Assembly (NCBI GenBank): GCA_031769625.1 | Contig: JAUIMM010000088.1 | Coordinates: 10,545,501 to 10,609,500 of the forward strand | Length of the DNA stretch: 64,000 nt | DNA from: Taudactylus pleione | Lineage: Eukaryota; Chordata; Amphibia; Anura; Myobatrachidae | Direction: 5' to 3' | Shown: one piece after another, positions 1-10,512 of the stretch | Numbering within the stretch: the stretch's first letter is position 1 | Layout of the letters: each line of letters begins with the position of its first letter | Program-made: the position numbers and the translations under genes | The notes under the pieces: generated by a model | Seen by the model: only the letters and a program-made list of their open reading frames with translations | Database searches by the model: none | What the model was told of the DNA's origin: nothing

Positions 1-507
1 GTGCCCGCTGACAAGAAGACTGCTAAGGAGCCTGCTGCCAGGGCCAGAGGGAAGGAGCCAACGTCGCAGAGGACTTCATGCTGCTGCTGACGCCCATAAA
101 TAGGAAGGCCCCGCCGAGGAGACTGGAGGGACAGCCTGACAGCTGCAGGCAGAAGAAGGGCCAGCCCCTGAAGAGGACCAAGAGGACCAGCACCACCTTG
201 CATGTGGGTAGAAGGGGCCACCACTGTCGCGTCTCCTGCTGAAGCCTCCGTCAGAGAGGTACTGTGTAAATAGACGGCCACCGCTGTCCATAACCCCATC
301 AGGTCCATCAGGGGGGGTTTCTGGGTACTCAGAAACCCCTCCTGCGTGCGTGCCTGAGGTAGGGCGCAGCGGCAGCCCTGCACCCTCAGCCAAGGGATGC
401 AACCACAGAGAGATGGGCTCTCCCACCTACGGTCGCATTCCATGAGATCGCAGGTTCTTCTCCTCGTCTGGCATATTTATGTGCCTGGCCGGCAGACTCC
501 GTTCTGT
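1..507. other. Unassigned left edge with a short dispersed-repeat end
   Basis: I see no gene here; the short open frames lack recognisable domains. At about 309-351 there is a G-run/C-run inverted repeat (GGGGTTTCTGGGTACTC followed by its imperfect complement, then CTGCGTGCG). The same signature recurs at 59,409-59,452, so this is probably the end of an element related to the GGCAAACGCAGG family. The rest is unassigned. Confidence 0.4.
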
Positions 508-1038
508 GGACCTGATTCAGCACGAATCGCAAGTCTGCAATCGCACGCACCCGGCCGCTGTGAAAATATGCTAATGAATGCATATGCACTGCCACCGCAC
601 CATAATATGAAGACGCCCAGCACTTCATAAAGACGCCCCCTTATCTTCACTAACATCCGTAATAATGTGCAAGATAGCAAAAACATTGGTACAATCGAGA
701 ACCATCGGACCAATATGCAGACTAGTGTTTGACCTGATCCTCCCGCAGGAATTGCTAAACTTCTGCATATGGGTTCGCTGTGGATAATTTATGCATGCTC
801 CTGCAACGGCATTCGAACGCACTGACACGCCTGCGTTCGCATCAACCACCCCGTCACCACCCATAAATGGCACTTCCTGTCAATCACTGAGTAATGGGTG
901 TGCATACTGCCTGCGACCGCATTCTCGATCGCAGCGCCTGGTTCACACACGCGCACTGCGTCTTATACACATGCGAGATTGTGAAAATCGGCCGAGTGTG
1001 TGCATCTTAGCACTTGCGATCCATGCTGAATCGGGCCC
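508..1038. mobile_element. MITE family C, copy 1 (GGACCTGATTCAG ends)
   Basis: The left end is GGACCTGATTCAGCACG and the right end is the near complement ending in CTGAATCGGGCCC. The interior carries alternating GCAATCGCA / TGCGATCGCA words and no long open frame. The other full copy is at 50,910-51,445, and a fragment lies near 15,540. No target duplication is evident for this copy, whereas copy 2 has a 3-bp one. Terminal similarity to families A and B suggests mobilisation by the same transposase, which is not in this window; PIF/Harbinger is my inference from the 3-bp duplications. Confidence 0.65.
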
Positions 1039-1352
1039 AGTGCACAAGAGGAAATCCTTTCCTCTTTAGTAACAGGCAGGGCTGTGATGACAGTGATCTC
1101 TGTGACCGCCGACCTCACGTGTGGTTTGTGCATCCCAGAATGATAGCAGCAAAAGTGCTTGGAGCCCCCCACCCATCCTCTCCGAATGCTGTTTCCTGCG
1201 CATTGGAAACAAAATGGTCCCCTGAGCTGCCTGTCACATTCAGCTGTTCTCTGAATATATGGCGGGGTGGTGGTGGTGGTGGTGGTGGGGGGGTAAATAG
1301 GGGAATCTAATCAATAGGGAGGGGTCATAGGTGTCATAATTTAAGGATCTAA
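1039..1352. other. Unassigned spacer with GGT microsatellite
   Basis: No gene is visible. A (GGT)n / G-rich simple repeat lies at about 1,264-1,293. Confidence 0.5.
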
Positions 1353-1829
1353 GGCCCTGATTCAGAGCCGGACGCTCTGACAGAGCGCTCGCTCTGAATC
1401 AGGGCCGTCCCTAGCTGTGGGTGACCACCCACAGCTATAGCGAGCGACCAAAATGATGGTCGCGATGGTCAAGACCATCGCGACCATCGGGCTTGCGACG
1501 AGACCCTTGCGGTAGGGTCTCGTTGCCGAAAGCCCTGGAGTGCTTTTGGCTCTATCAGAGCCAAAAGCACTCTCACTGACATCATCACTAGTGATGTCAG
1601 TGGGGCCGGCCCCAGACGGTAGGCATTCCCATGGGAACGCCTCCGTCTGGGCAGCCACGACCCCAGCATGCCCACCAAAGGGGGCGTGCTGTCAATCACC
1701 ATTGACAGCACGCCCCCTTTGGTGCGAGACCCGAATAACGACGGCCAAGCCGTCGTGCGTATGCGCACTTGTGCAACATCGACCCGCTTGCGAGCGCTTA
1801 ACGCTCGTGAGCGGGTCTGAATCAGGCCC
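1353..1829. mobile_element. Hairpin-chain MITE family A, copy A1 (TAA duplication)
   Basis: It is flanked by TAA (1,350-1,352 and 1,830-1,832), with ends GGCCCTGATTCAG and CTGAATCAGGCCC. Almost the whole interior is a row of about ten adjacent local palindromes. One contains TAGCTGTGGGTG and its complement (about 1,412-1,438). Another is built on GGTCGCGATGGTC (about 1,462-1,489). Others use GTGCTTTTGGCTC (about 1,540-1,572), CACTGACATCA (about 1,575-1,602), CCCAGACGG..CCGTCTGGG, and GGGGGCGTGCTGTCAA (about 1,680-1,722). It has no open frame of substance. The 3-bp duplication suggests PIF/Harbinger mobilisation (inference). Confidence 0.85.
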
Positions 1830-1832
1830 TAA

Positions 1833-2382
1833 GGCCCTGATTCAGAGCCGGACACTCTGACAGAGCGCTCGCTCTGAATCAGGGCCGGCCTTCTTGTTTT
1901 TTAGAGCGGCCTCCTGGCCGCTCGCATAGCTGTGGGTGACCACCCACAGCTATAGTGAGCGGCCAGGAAGATGGTCGCAATGATCAAGACCATCGCAACC
2001 ATCGGGCTTGCGATGAGACCCTTGTGGTAGGGTCTCATTGCCCTAAGCCCCAGAGAGATTTCGGCTCTCACAGAGCCGAAATCTCTCCCACTGACATCAC
2101 TCATGATGTCAATGGGGCTGCCCCCAAACGGAGGCGTTCACATGGGAACGCCTCCGTTTGGGCAGCCACTCCCCCGGCCCACCCACCAAAGGGGGCGTGC
2201 TGTCACTCAACATCGACAGCACGCCCCCTTTGGTACGAGACCCGGAGCGACGGTTTGCTCATCGTTATCCGGGTCTCGCGCATGAGCACGATGGAGCCGG
2301 CTCCGTAGTGCGCATGCGCTCTGGGCCACCATTGACCCGCTTGCGAGCACATAGCGCTCGCGAGCGGGTCTGAATCAGGCCC
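1833..2382. mobile_element. Hairpin-chain MITE family A, copy A2 (TAA duplication)
   Basis: This copy abuts A1 with only a shared TAA between them, and is followed by TAA at 2,383-2,385. It has the same architecture: a terminal hairpin, then palindromes built on GCTGTGGGTG, GATGGTCGC/GATCAAGACC, GAGACCC, GAGATTTCGGCTC, CCCAAACGGAGGCG and AAAGGGGGCGTGCTGTC. Several arms differ from A1, yet both arms of each hairpin still match. Confidence 0.85.
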
Positions 2383-2508
2383 TAAGATTACTGGGAGGGT
2401 GGAGATATACTCCTGGGGGATCAAAGGACACAAGGTGGTGGATAATATCTAGGACCATCAAAAATACAGGAGGAGGTGGGGATGCTATTGGGGGAAGGGT
2501 TGTCAATT

Positions 2509-3410
2509 CAGTGTTCTCCCCAGGCTGTTTTCTGCGGGCGCATCGCCCGGCAGAAACAGCCTACCACCCGGAACTTTCCCCCGCCGATCCCTGTGGAACG
2601 TTTGCCTCTGAAGTGACCGGAGGCTAAAGAAGCCTCCGATCGCTTCAGAAGCAAGCGTTCCCAGTGATGCAGTGCGCGGGCGATGTCATGACATCACCTG
2701 CGACGTGAGGAGCCTGTCCCGCGCTCCTGCTAGATCTAGTGGGAACCAGTCAGAGCGAGGCAGCGGTAGTGGGAGTGCGAGCAGCGAGCAAGTTAAGGTA
2801 AGTTCTGGGCTGGGACTGGGACCAGTCTGGGGGCACTGCCTAAGGGGCACTATTTAAGCCTGGGGGTACTGCATAAGGGACCAGCCTGGGGGCACTGTCT
2901 AAGGTACCAGCCTGGGGGCACTGCATAAGGGACACTATTTAAGCCTGGGGGCACTGCAGAAGTGGCCAGTCTGGGGGCACTGCATAAGGGACACAGGGAC
3001 ACTATTTAAGCCTGGGGGCACTGCATAAGGGGCCAGTCTGGGGGCACTATTTAAGCCTGGGGGTGGTACATAAAGACCAGTCTGGGGGCACTACATAGGG
3101 GCACTACTTCAGCCTGGGGGGCACTGCATAAGGGCAAAGTAAAACTACAGGGGGCAATGCATAAAGGGGAAAACTACAGAGGGCACTGTTTAAAGGGCAC
3201 AAATATAGGGGGCACTGCATATGGGGATAACTACAGGGGGCACTGCATAATGGGCACTTTTGACTGAGTGCTAGTGGGTGAGCAGCCTGAGACCTGTCAG
3301 GCTGGAATGGTAAGGGAAATACCCCTTTTCCGTCGCGCGCATAATTGCGAAGGCCCCCAACCGGCTACTTCTTGATGCCACCCGGCTGGAAAAAAATTCT
3401 GAGAACACTG
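2509..3410. mobile_element. Non-autonomous DNA transposon with CAGTGTTCTC terminal inverted repeats
   Basis: The left end is CAGTGTTCTCCCCAG and the right end is the complement ending in GAGAACACTG. CAATT flanks both sides (2,504-2,508 and 3,411-3,415), which could be a 5-bp duplication. The ends resemble those of hAT-type elements, but the expected 8-bp duplication is not seen, so the superfamily is uncertain. The interior holds a GC-rich segment, then a minisatellite, then a conserved right block with GGTAAGGGAAATACCCC. A second, inverted and truncated copy is at 12,516-13,290. Confidence 0.7.
2815..3255. repeat. Minisatellite with GGGGGCACTGCATAAGG core
   Basis: About 15-20 degenerate units combine GGGGGCACTG, CATAAGGG and CCAGTCTG or AAGCCTG. 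The array lies entirely inside the CAGTGTTCTC element. The same core appears in the inverted copy at 12.7-13.2 kb and in arrays at 6.4-7.2 kb and 60.1-60.7 kb. Confidence 0.85.
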
Positions 3411-3660
3411 CAATTGTTAAAAGGCAACTGAATGAATAAAAAATGCTAAAGAATTTGTGAGGGATGATGCTAGAAAGGAGGCTTTTTTTAAAATATATTT
3501 GCTAGGTAAGGAGGAGAAAGACTGTCACATAGACCTCACAGTCAGTCACAAAAGACCCGCTCGCCCCACGGCGTAGGGCATGTAGTCACAGCGGGAGCAG
3601 TTTGTAGGCAGCCAGGTATTTTTTTTTTATAAGAAAATCAGATTTGGACATGTGGACCAG
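3411..3660. other. Unassigned spacer
   Basis: No feature is recognised apart from short A and T runs. Confidence 0.4.
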
Positions 3661-4259
3661 GGAACTCATTCAGACCCACTCGCAAGATGCGGTCGCTCGC
3701 TGGCAAAAAGGGTCTGGATATTTAAAGTAAGCGCTCCCACTAAGTTGCATAAGGACGCCCTCTATGTCTTAACGAGCTACAGCAATGAGCGCTCGCTACT
3801 GTATAAAGATGACCCCTTGCCACTCGCAAAACACATCATCTCCAGGAATTGTAGGATTAATCGGTAACATCGACAGCCATCGGAGCTGCTCGCAGCCCTT
3901 GAGGTTGCCTTTCCCTGCCGCAAGCACTTCGATCAGTGTGGCATGAAATACATGCAGTTGACGTGTACAATGACGCTACTTTGCTAATTATGAATGCCCT
4001 TCAAACAGCGTTTTGTCGGCCTGACACGCCTGCGTTCACAACACCACTCCTCCGTTTACAAGCACCTTCCTTTGTTACCACCCACAAACGGCAATATCTG
4101 TCACTCAAAGTAGCGACCTGATAGTGGCTTACAAGCTACCAAATCATATTGCAAAGACTGGCTTGCACACGTGCAATGCGAATTATACGCATGCGCAGAC
4201 GGACGAAAATCGCTCAGAGCGAGCGAGCACAATTTAGCGAGCGGGTCTGAATCAGGTCC
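3661..4259. mobile_element. MITE family B, copy B1 (CAG duplication)
   Basis: It is flanked by CAG (3,658-3,660 and 4,260-4,262). The left end is GGAACTCATTCAGACCC and the right end is GGGTCTGAATCAGGTCC. The interior shares long stretches with copy B2 (9,851-10,436), including CACCACTCC..CGTT and TTACCACCCACAAACGGC. Unlike family A, it is not a chain of strong hairpins. No coding capacity. Confidence 0.8.
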
Positions 4260-4349
4260 CAGGTGTGTGTGTGTGTGTGTGACAATGTGTGCAGTGTGTG
4301 TGTGAGCGAGGTTATGTGGGCAGTGTGTGTGTGTGAGGCTACACACGAC

Positions 4350-6163
4350 AGCACACACTACACTACACTGTACCTGCTCCCAGCACACACTACACTACAC
4401 TGCACCCGCTCCCAGCACACACTACACTACACTGTATCTGCTCCCAGCACACACTACACTGTACCTGCACCCAGCACACACTATACTACACTGCACCCGC
4501 TCCCAGCAATCACTACACTGCACTGCACCTGCTCCCAGCAATCACTACACTACACTGCACCTGCTCCCAGCACACACTACACTACACTCCACCCGCTCCC
4601 AGCACACACTATACTACACTGCACCCGCTCCCAGCACACACTACACTACACTGCACCCGCTCCCAGCACACACTACACTGTACCCGCTCCCAGCACACAC
4701 CACACTGCACCCGCTCCCAGCACACACTACACTACACTGCACCCGCTCCCAGCACACACTACACTGTACCCGCTCCCAGCACACACTACACTGCACCCGC
4801 TCCCAGCACACACTACACTGTACCCGCTCCCAGCACACACTATACTACACTGCACCCGCTCCCAGCACACACTACACTACACTGTACCCGCTCCCAGCAC
4901 ACACTATACTACACTGCACCTGCTCCCAGCAATCACTACACTACACTGCACCTGCTCCCAGCACACACTACACTACACTGCACCCGCTCCCAGCACACAC
5001 TACACTACACTGCACCTGCTCCCAGCACACACTATACTACACTGCACCCGCTCCCAGCAATCACTACACTACACTGCACCCGCTCCCAGCACACACTACA
5101 CTTCATCCGCTCCCAGCACACACTACACTACACTCCACCCGTTCCCAGCACACACTGCACTACACACTGCACTACACTGCACCCGCTCCCAGCACACACT
5201 ACACTACACTGTACCCGCTCCCAGCACACACTACACTGCACCCACTCCCAGCACACACTACACTACACTGCATCTGCTCCCAGCACACACTACACTACAC
5301 CCGCTCCCAGCACACACTACACTACACTGTACCCGCTCCCAGCACACACTATACTACACTGCACCTGCTCCCAGCAATCACTACACTACACTGCACCCGC
5401 TCCCAGCACACACTATACTACACTGCACCCGCTCCCAGCAATCACTACACTACACTGCACCCGCTCCCAGCACACACTACACTTCATCCGCTCCCAGCAC
5501 ACACTACACTACACTCCACCCGTTCCCAGCACACACTACACTACACTGCACCCGCTCCCAGCACATACACTACACTGTACCTGCTCCCAGCACACACTAC
5601 ACTACACTGCAACTGCTCCCAGCACACACTACACTACACTGCACCCGCTCCCAGCACACACTACACTACACTGCACCCGCTCCCAGCACACACTACACTG
5701 CACCCACTCCCAGCACACACTACACTACACTGCATCTGCTCCCAGCACACACTACACTACACTGCACCCGCTCCCAGCACACACTACACTACACTGCATC
5801 TGCTCCCAGCACACACTACACTACACTGCACCCACTCCCAGCACACACTACACTGCATCTGCTCCCAGCACACACTACACTACACTGCACCCGCTCCCAG
5901 CACACACTACACTGTACCCGCTCCCAGCACACACTACACTACACTGCACCCGCTCCCAGCACACACTACACTACACTGCACCCGCTCCCAGCACACACTA
6001 CACTACACTGCACCTGCTCCCAGCACACACTACACTGCACCCGCTCCCAGCACACACTACACTACACTGCATCTGCTCCCAGCACAGACTACACTACACT
6101 GCACCCGCTCCCAGCACACACTACACTACACTGCACCTGCTCCCAGTACATACTACACTACTG
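4350..6163. repeat. Large 32-bp-type minisatellite (CACTACACTGCACCCGCTCC)
   Basis: About 1.8 kb of tandem units of roughly 24-32 bp built from CACACACTACACTACACTG and CACCCGCTCCCAG, with YACCTG, CATCTG and CAATCAC variants. A GT-rich run (4,262-4,345) precedes it. Two plus-strand frames stay open across the array (about 650 and 630 codons) only because the unit has no stop in those frames. The predicted protein is a low-complexity echo of the DNA repeat, so I do not call a gene. Confidence 0.93.
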
Positions 6164-6360
6164 CGTATGCAGACGTGAAAAGACAACTGTGCGCATGTGC
6201 GTGGGAACAGTAAATCTTTGTTAAAATAATAATACATTACGGCTAAGTTCTAGACATGGATTAACCTTTTCGTGGCGAACTATACGCGGAACAAATAAAC
6301 TTTTTTAGCGATCAATAATACATCTCGCCCTAAGAGTGAAGTGGATATCCTGGTATGCGC

Positions 6361-7640
6361 AGGGCCGGTGCAAGGTTTCTTGGCACCCTAGGCATTTCTT
6401 CAGCCATACACCCCCCGCCACCACCCTTGATATCTACACAAGCCCTTATACAGTGCCCCCAGTAGTGCTGGCAGTAGTCATCTCCCCTGTGCAGTGCCCC
6501 CAGTAGTGGTTCCCCCATGCAGTGCCCCAATATAGTGCCCCTTATACAGTGCACCCAGTAGTGGCCCCCCTATGCAGTGCCACTTATATAGTGCCCCCAG
6601 TAGTAACCCTCCCTTTGCAGTGCCCCCAGTAGTGGTCCCCCCGATGCAGTGCTCCTAGTAGTAGTCTCCCCCCCAGCAGTGCCCCCATTAGTAACTCCCC
6701 AGTAGCAGTCCCCCCCAGCAGTGCCCTAGTAGCAGTCCCCCCCAGCAGTGCCCTAGTAGCAGTCCCCCCCAGCAGTGCCCCTAGTAGTAGCCCCCTCCAG
6801 AAGTGCCCCCAGCAGTAACCCCCCCATGTATTGTCCCCAGTAGTAGTCCCCCCAGCAGTGCCCCCAGTAGCAGTCCCCCCAGCAGTACCCCTAGTAGTAA
6901 ACCCCTTCAATGCAGTGTCCTGCAGTAGTGATCCCACCAGTGTGCAGTGCCCCCAGTAGTACTCCCAGCAGTGCCCCTAGCAGTACCCCCAGCAGTGCCC
7001 CTAGTAGTACCCCCAGCAGTGCCCCTTGTAGTAATCCCCCTCTATGCAGTGTTCCCCAGTAGTAGTCCCAACAGCAGTGCCCGCAGTAGTAACCCAGCAG
7101 TGCCCTTAGCAGTAGTCCCCCCCAGTAGTGCCCTTAATAGGAGTAGTCCCCCTCTCCAGCAGTGCCCTTAGTAGTAGTAGTCCGTCCGTCCCCAACAGTG
7201 CCCTTAGTAGTAGTCCCCCCCCCCCCCCCGGCCAGACACACACACGCAAAGAAAAAGAAAACTCCACTTACCTTACATCCTGTTGCTGTATTCATTGCAA
7301 GCAACACTACTTTGTCTGTATTTAATTGTTTGTTCACTCATTTATGTATGATCTATATTCAGTAAATATGATTTTTTGTTGTTAGTTGAGTTGGGTATTT
7401 TTCACAGTCATAGTTTCATATGCATGATATGTAGTCATTTATGCTCACATATTCAGGAGTGGTATAGAGCGCATTTACCTGATTTTTGCATTACCTTAAT
7501 CCAAGCTCTGGCATCTACTCCTCCGTCTGGCGTCCTCCCGGGTCCGGCCCTCTCTGCATGATGGGAGAGACATGATGTCTGTCCCATTACCCATTGTGAG
7601 AGCCGGAAGATGGAGCTAATGAGTGAGCTCCAGCCCGGCT
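6361..7640. mobile_element. Element starting CAGGGCCGGTGCAAGG with a C-rich tandem core
   Basis: The left end CAGGGCCGGTGCAAGG followed by TTGGCACCCTAGGCA matches, in inverted form, a fragment at about 20,783-20,825. The core at 6,440-7,235 is a degenerate array of CAGTGCCCCCAGTAGTAGTC units ending in a C-run. The segment at 7,240-7,640 resembles 60,130-60,250 (CCACTTA.., CTCCTCC.., a CCCGGCCC-like word and GACATGATGTCTGTCCCAT). The right boundary is not certain. Confidence 0.5.
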
Positions 7641-7647
7641 CGGCAGT

Positions 7648-7688
7648 GGGCGCAGCAGCCGATGAGAGTCTGACTCTCATCGGCTGCT
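7648..7688. repeat. Perfect palindrome
   Basis: The arms AGCAGCCGATGAGAGTC and GACTCTCATCGGCTGCT flank a minimal loop. A second imperfect hairpin (ACACACAGC..GCTGTGTGT) follows at about 7,694-7,722. Such paired hairpins are typical of MITE interiors. Confidence 0.8.
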
Positions 7689-7769
7689 AAAACAAACACA
7701 CAGCTGGCGGTGGCTGTGTGTTTCTTATACTAGTAGTGTAGTGTTGACTGCACTTATGGGTATGCTGAA

Positions 7770-7915
7770 TAGTGGCTGAGAGGGATATCCAGAAATGCTG
7801 TGATTATGGCTGAAAGGGAAATCCAGTAATGCTGTGATGATGGCTGAAAGGAGAATCCGGTAATGCTGTGATGATGGCTGAAAGGAGAATCCGGTAATCC
7901 TGTGATGATGGCTGT
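7770..7915. repeat. Short tandem repeat, unit about 36 bp
   Basis: About four units share GCTGTGATGATGGCTGAAAG followed by AATCCGGTAAT. Confidence 0.85.
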
Positions 7916-8229
7916 GCAGGAATGGGTTAACTGAGGAGCCAGGTTCAGGCAGAAGTGGTTCTGGTGGAAGGTGCAGGACTGATGTCCAGCGGAGTGCAGG
8001 GCAAGGCAGAGCGTTGCAGGCTATGCAGGGAGCCGGAGGCTGACAAGGAGCTAGGGCAAGCACCGGAGCACAGGTCTAAGGTACAGGAGCGTAGAGAACT
8101 GTCTCTCACAGCTGACGCTGCGAACACGTTGCACCGGCAAGTACAAGGCGCTACAAACACCCTTAAGTACCCAGTAACGGAACGTGATAGGCCAGAGAGA
8201 GCAGGTGACCCACAGACGATTGGCCTGCT

Positions 8230-8675
8230 ATGTCAGCGGGTGTGTGCGAGGCTATGGGGGCAATGTGTGAAGCTTTGGGGACAGCATGTGTGTGTGTGAG
8301 ACTATGGGGGCATTGTGTGTGTGATGTGTGCGAGGCTACGGGGGCAGTGTGTGTGTGTGAGGTTATGGGGGTAGTGTGTGTGTGTAATGTGTGCAAGGCT
8401 ATGGGGGTAGTGTGTGTGGGGGGGGTTATGGGAGTAGTGTGTGTGTGTGAGGCTATGGGGGCAGAGTGTGTGAGACACTGTGTGCAGTGTGTGTGTGTTT
8501 GTGTGAGCGAGGCTATGTGGGCACTGTGTGTGTGAGGCTATGGGGCAGCGGATGTGTGTGAGGCTATGTGGGCAATGTTGTGTGTGAAGCTTTGGGGACA
8601 GCGTGTGCGTGTGTGACACTAGGGGGCAGAGTGTGTGTGAGGCTATGGGGCAGTGTGTGTGTGAGGTTATGGGGG

Positions 8676-8734
<59 letters not shown>

Positions 8735-8800
8735 GCTATGGGGCAGTGAGTGTGTGTGTGTGAGGCTATGAGGGCAGTGTGTGTGTGAGACTATGGGGGA
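8230..8800. repeat. GT-rich minisatellite with an embedded (GT)n run
   Basis: Units of about 24-30 bp read GTGTGTGTGAGGCTATGGGG followed by CAGT. An uninterrupted GT dinucleotide run lies at about 8,675-8,728. The open frames here on both strands are repeat artefacts. The upstream stretch 7,916-8,229 has no recognised feature. Confidence 0.9.
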
Positions 8801-8921
8801 GATGAGGAAAGGGGACAAAGGAAATTCTCACCCTGGGTTCCACTTGGTCTAGAACCGGCCCTGGGTGCTGCTCATAGTGATGTATTCAGTTCTAAAATAC
8901 AAAATTAGAATTGAAAGTCTA

Positions 8922-9205
8922 AGGGGCCTATTCATCAACACTAAAATAATCGATGGAGGTAATTAGGTTTAGAACTCGCATTGGGGTCCTACCTAATTAC
9001 TGGAGGAATTCATCATTCCTCCTCTCCATAAGTATCTATTCCGAAAAGCTGTCATTTTTGCGATGACATAGGGAAATAGATAGTTTTCCCCGCCTGCTCT
9101 AACTTACCACAGCTGTAATCAGTGCTGTGCATGCGATGTTACCTTCACAAAAGCGGCGCATGCGCAGCACTGATCACAGCTGCGGTAATTCTGTGTCCTT
9201 TCCTT
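8922..9205. mobile_element. Truncated hairpin MITE (GGGGCCTATTCATCAAC end)
   Basis: The left end GGGGCCTATTCATCAAC resembles the other GGG-ended MITE termini here. Palindromes follow: GGAGGAATTCATCATTCCTCC, TATCTATTCC..GGAAATAGATA, and CAGCTGTAATCAGTGCTG paired with GCAGCACTGATCACAGCTG (about 9,107-9,183). No matching right terminus is present, so it is probably truncated. Confidence 0.55.
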
Positions 9206-9313
9206 CTCTCCCAGCCAGACATCCGCTTCCCAGACAAGGAGCTGGCAGCCTAACCCTAACCATCACCTCCTAGTGCTTAACCATCAGGTAAGTGCCTAAC
9301 CGCCCCTCCTAGT

Positions 9314-9840
9314 CAGGGCCGCCATCAGAGGAGGACTGCCGGGACTGTAGTCCCGGGCCCGGATATTCGGCAGAAAGGAGGGGGCCCGCCAGCTCTTACC
9401 ACCCGCTACTACCCCCTTGAGTGAAAGGGGGGCCTGCTCCGACCCGCACGCCCCACCGGCTACCTGCGCAATAACAGTGATTAATTGACAGGGGACAACC
9501 AGGCCTGTCACTCCACCCGGTCATCCACTTGTTCAATAAAGTTTTTTTTTCAGTCGCACCAGTCAGCCAGCCAGACACGAGTAGAAGCAGCTTCCTTCAG
9601 GGATGTAATTCAACAGCAGCCAGCATGTCATGTGGATGCGGGGAGTGGGGACTACTGGAGAGAGAGTGTAGAGGGAAGAAAGTTGAATAGAGATGGGCCG
9701 GTTGTATTACTTATATATACATAGCCAGGTGCATAGTGAGAGAAAGTGGGTACATAACAGAGGAAGGGAGAGAAAGCTGGGGTGTATTGGGGGGCCCTGC
9801 CTATTTCGTCAGTCCCGGGCCCACAATTTCTGATGGCAGC
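9314..9840. mobile_element. Element with CAGGGCCGCCATCAGA end
   Basis: The left end CAGGGCCGCCATCAGAGG is matched in inverse at the right by TTCTGATGGCAGC (about 9,829-9,841). Both ends carry an inner AGTCCCGGGCCC word. The ends suggest a hAT-type non-autonomous element, but I could not identify an 8-bp duplication. No coding content. Confidence 0.5.
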
Positions 9841-9850
9841 AGTGCACTTA

Positions 9851-10436
9851 GGAGCTCATTCAGACCCGGTCGCTAAGCTGCGCTCTCACGCAGCTAAAAG
9901 GGGCCGGGTATGCAAATGCCGCGATCGCACTGTCTAGTGTAACGACGGCCTCTATGTCTTAGAGAGCAATGGCAGAGCGAACGCATGCCGGTATAAAGAC
10001 GCCCACTTTTCTCTCTTAACACATGTCATCCTAGGAAGTGTGTGAACAATCGGAACCATCGAGAGCCATTGGAGCTGCACGCAGCTCTTGAGGTAGATCT
10101 TACCCTGTCGCAAGCACTGCGATCACTGCAGGCTGAAAAACAACCAAGTAACGTGTACAATGACGCATCTTTGCTAATTATGCACACCCATAAAACTACG
10201 TTTTGACGGTCAGACATGCCTGCGTTCGCAGCACCACTCCCCCGTTCACAAGAACCTTCCCCTGTTACCACCCACAAACGGCGATATCTGTCACTCAAAA
10301 TAGCGTCCAGTGTGTGTACTACGATTCCCGGCCGCATTGACTGATAAGCACATGCGTACTTTGATGCATGCGCAAATGTGCGATAATCGCCCATAGCGTG
10401 CGTTCGCAGTTTAGCGAACGGGTCTGAATCAGGTCC
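9851..10436. mobile_element. MITE family B, copy B2 (TTA duplication)
   Basis: It is flanked by TTA (9,848-9,850 and 10,437-10,439), with ends GGAGCTCATTCAGACCC and GGGTCTGAATCAGGTCC. It aligns by eye along its length with B1, including CACCACTCCCCCGTTCAC and TTACCACCCACAAACGGC. The 3-bp TTA duplication is the form typical of PIF/Harbinger elements. Confidence 0.82.
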
Positions 10437-10512
10437 TTAGTGCCTAAACCTAACCATCGGGGTAAATTTATTTTATTATTTATTTACCAATTATTTATAT
10501 AGTGCACACATA

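Noticed and set aside
4263..6224. Two long plus-strand open frames (653 and 628 codons)
   Set aside because: They are translations of a stop-free tandem repeat, with the same low-complexity pattern in both frames. There is no domain and no codon bias.
8163..8818. Histidine/threonine-rich frames near 8.2-8.8 kb
   Set aside because: They are the complement of a GT-rich minisatellite.
9241..9310. Interstitial telomeric repeat (CCTAACCC-like words, also near 11,885)
   Set aside because: Only a few irregular TAACC words mixed with CCTCCTAG; no TTAGGG array.
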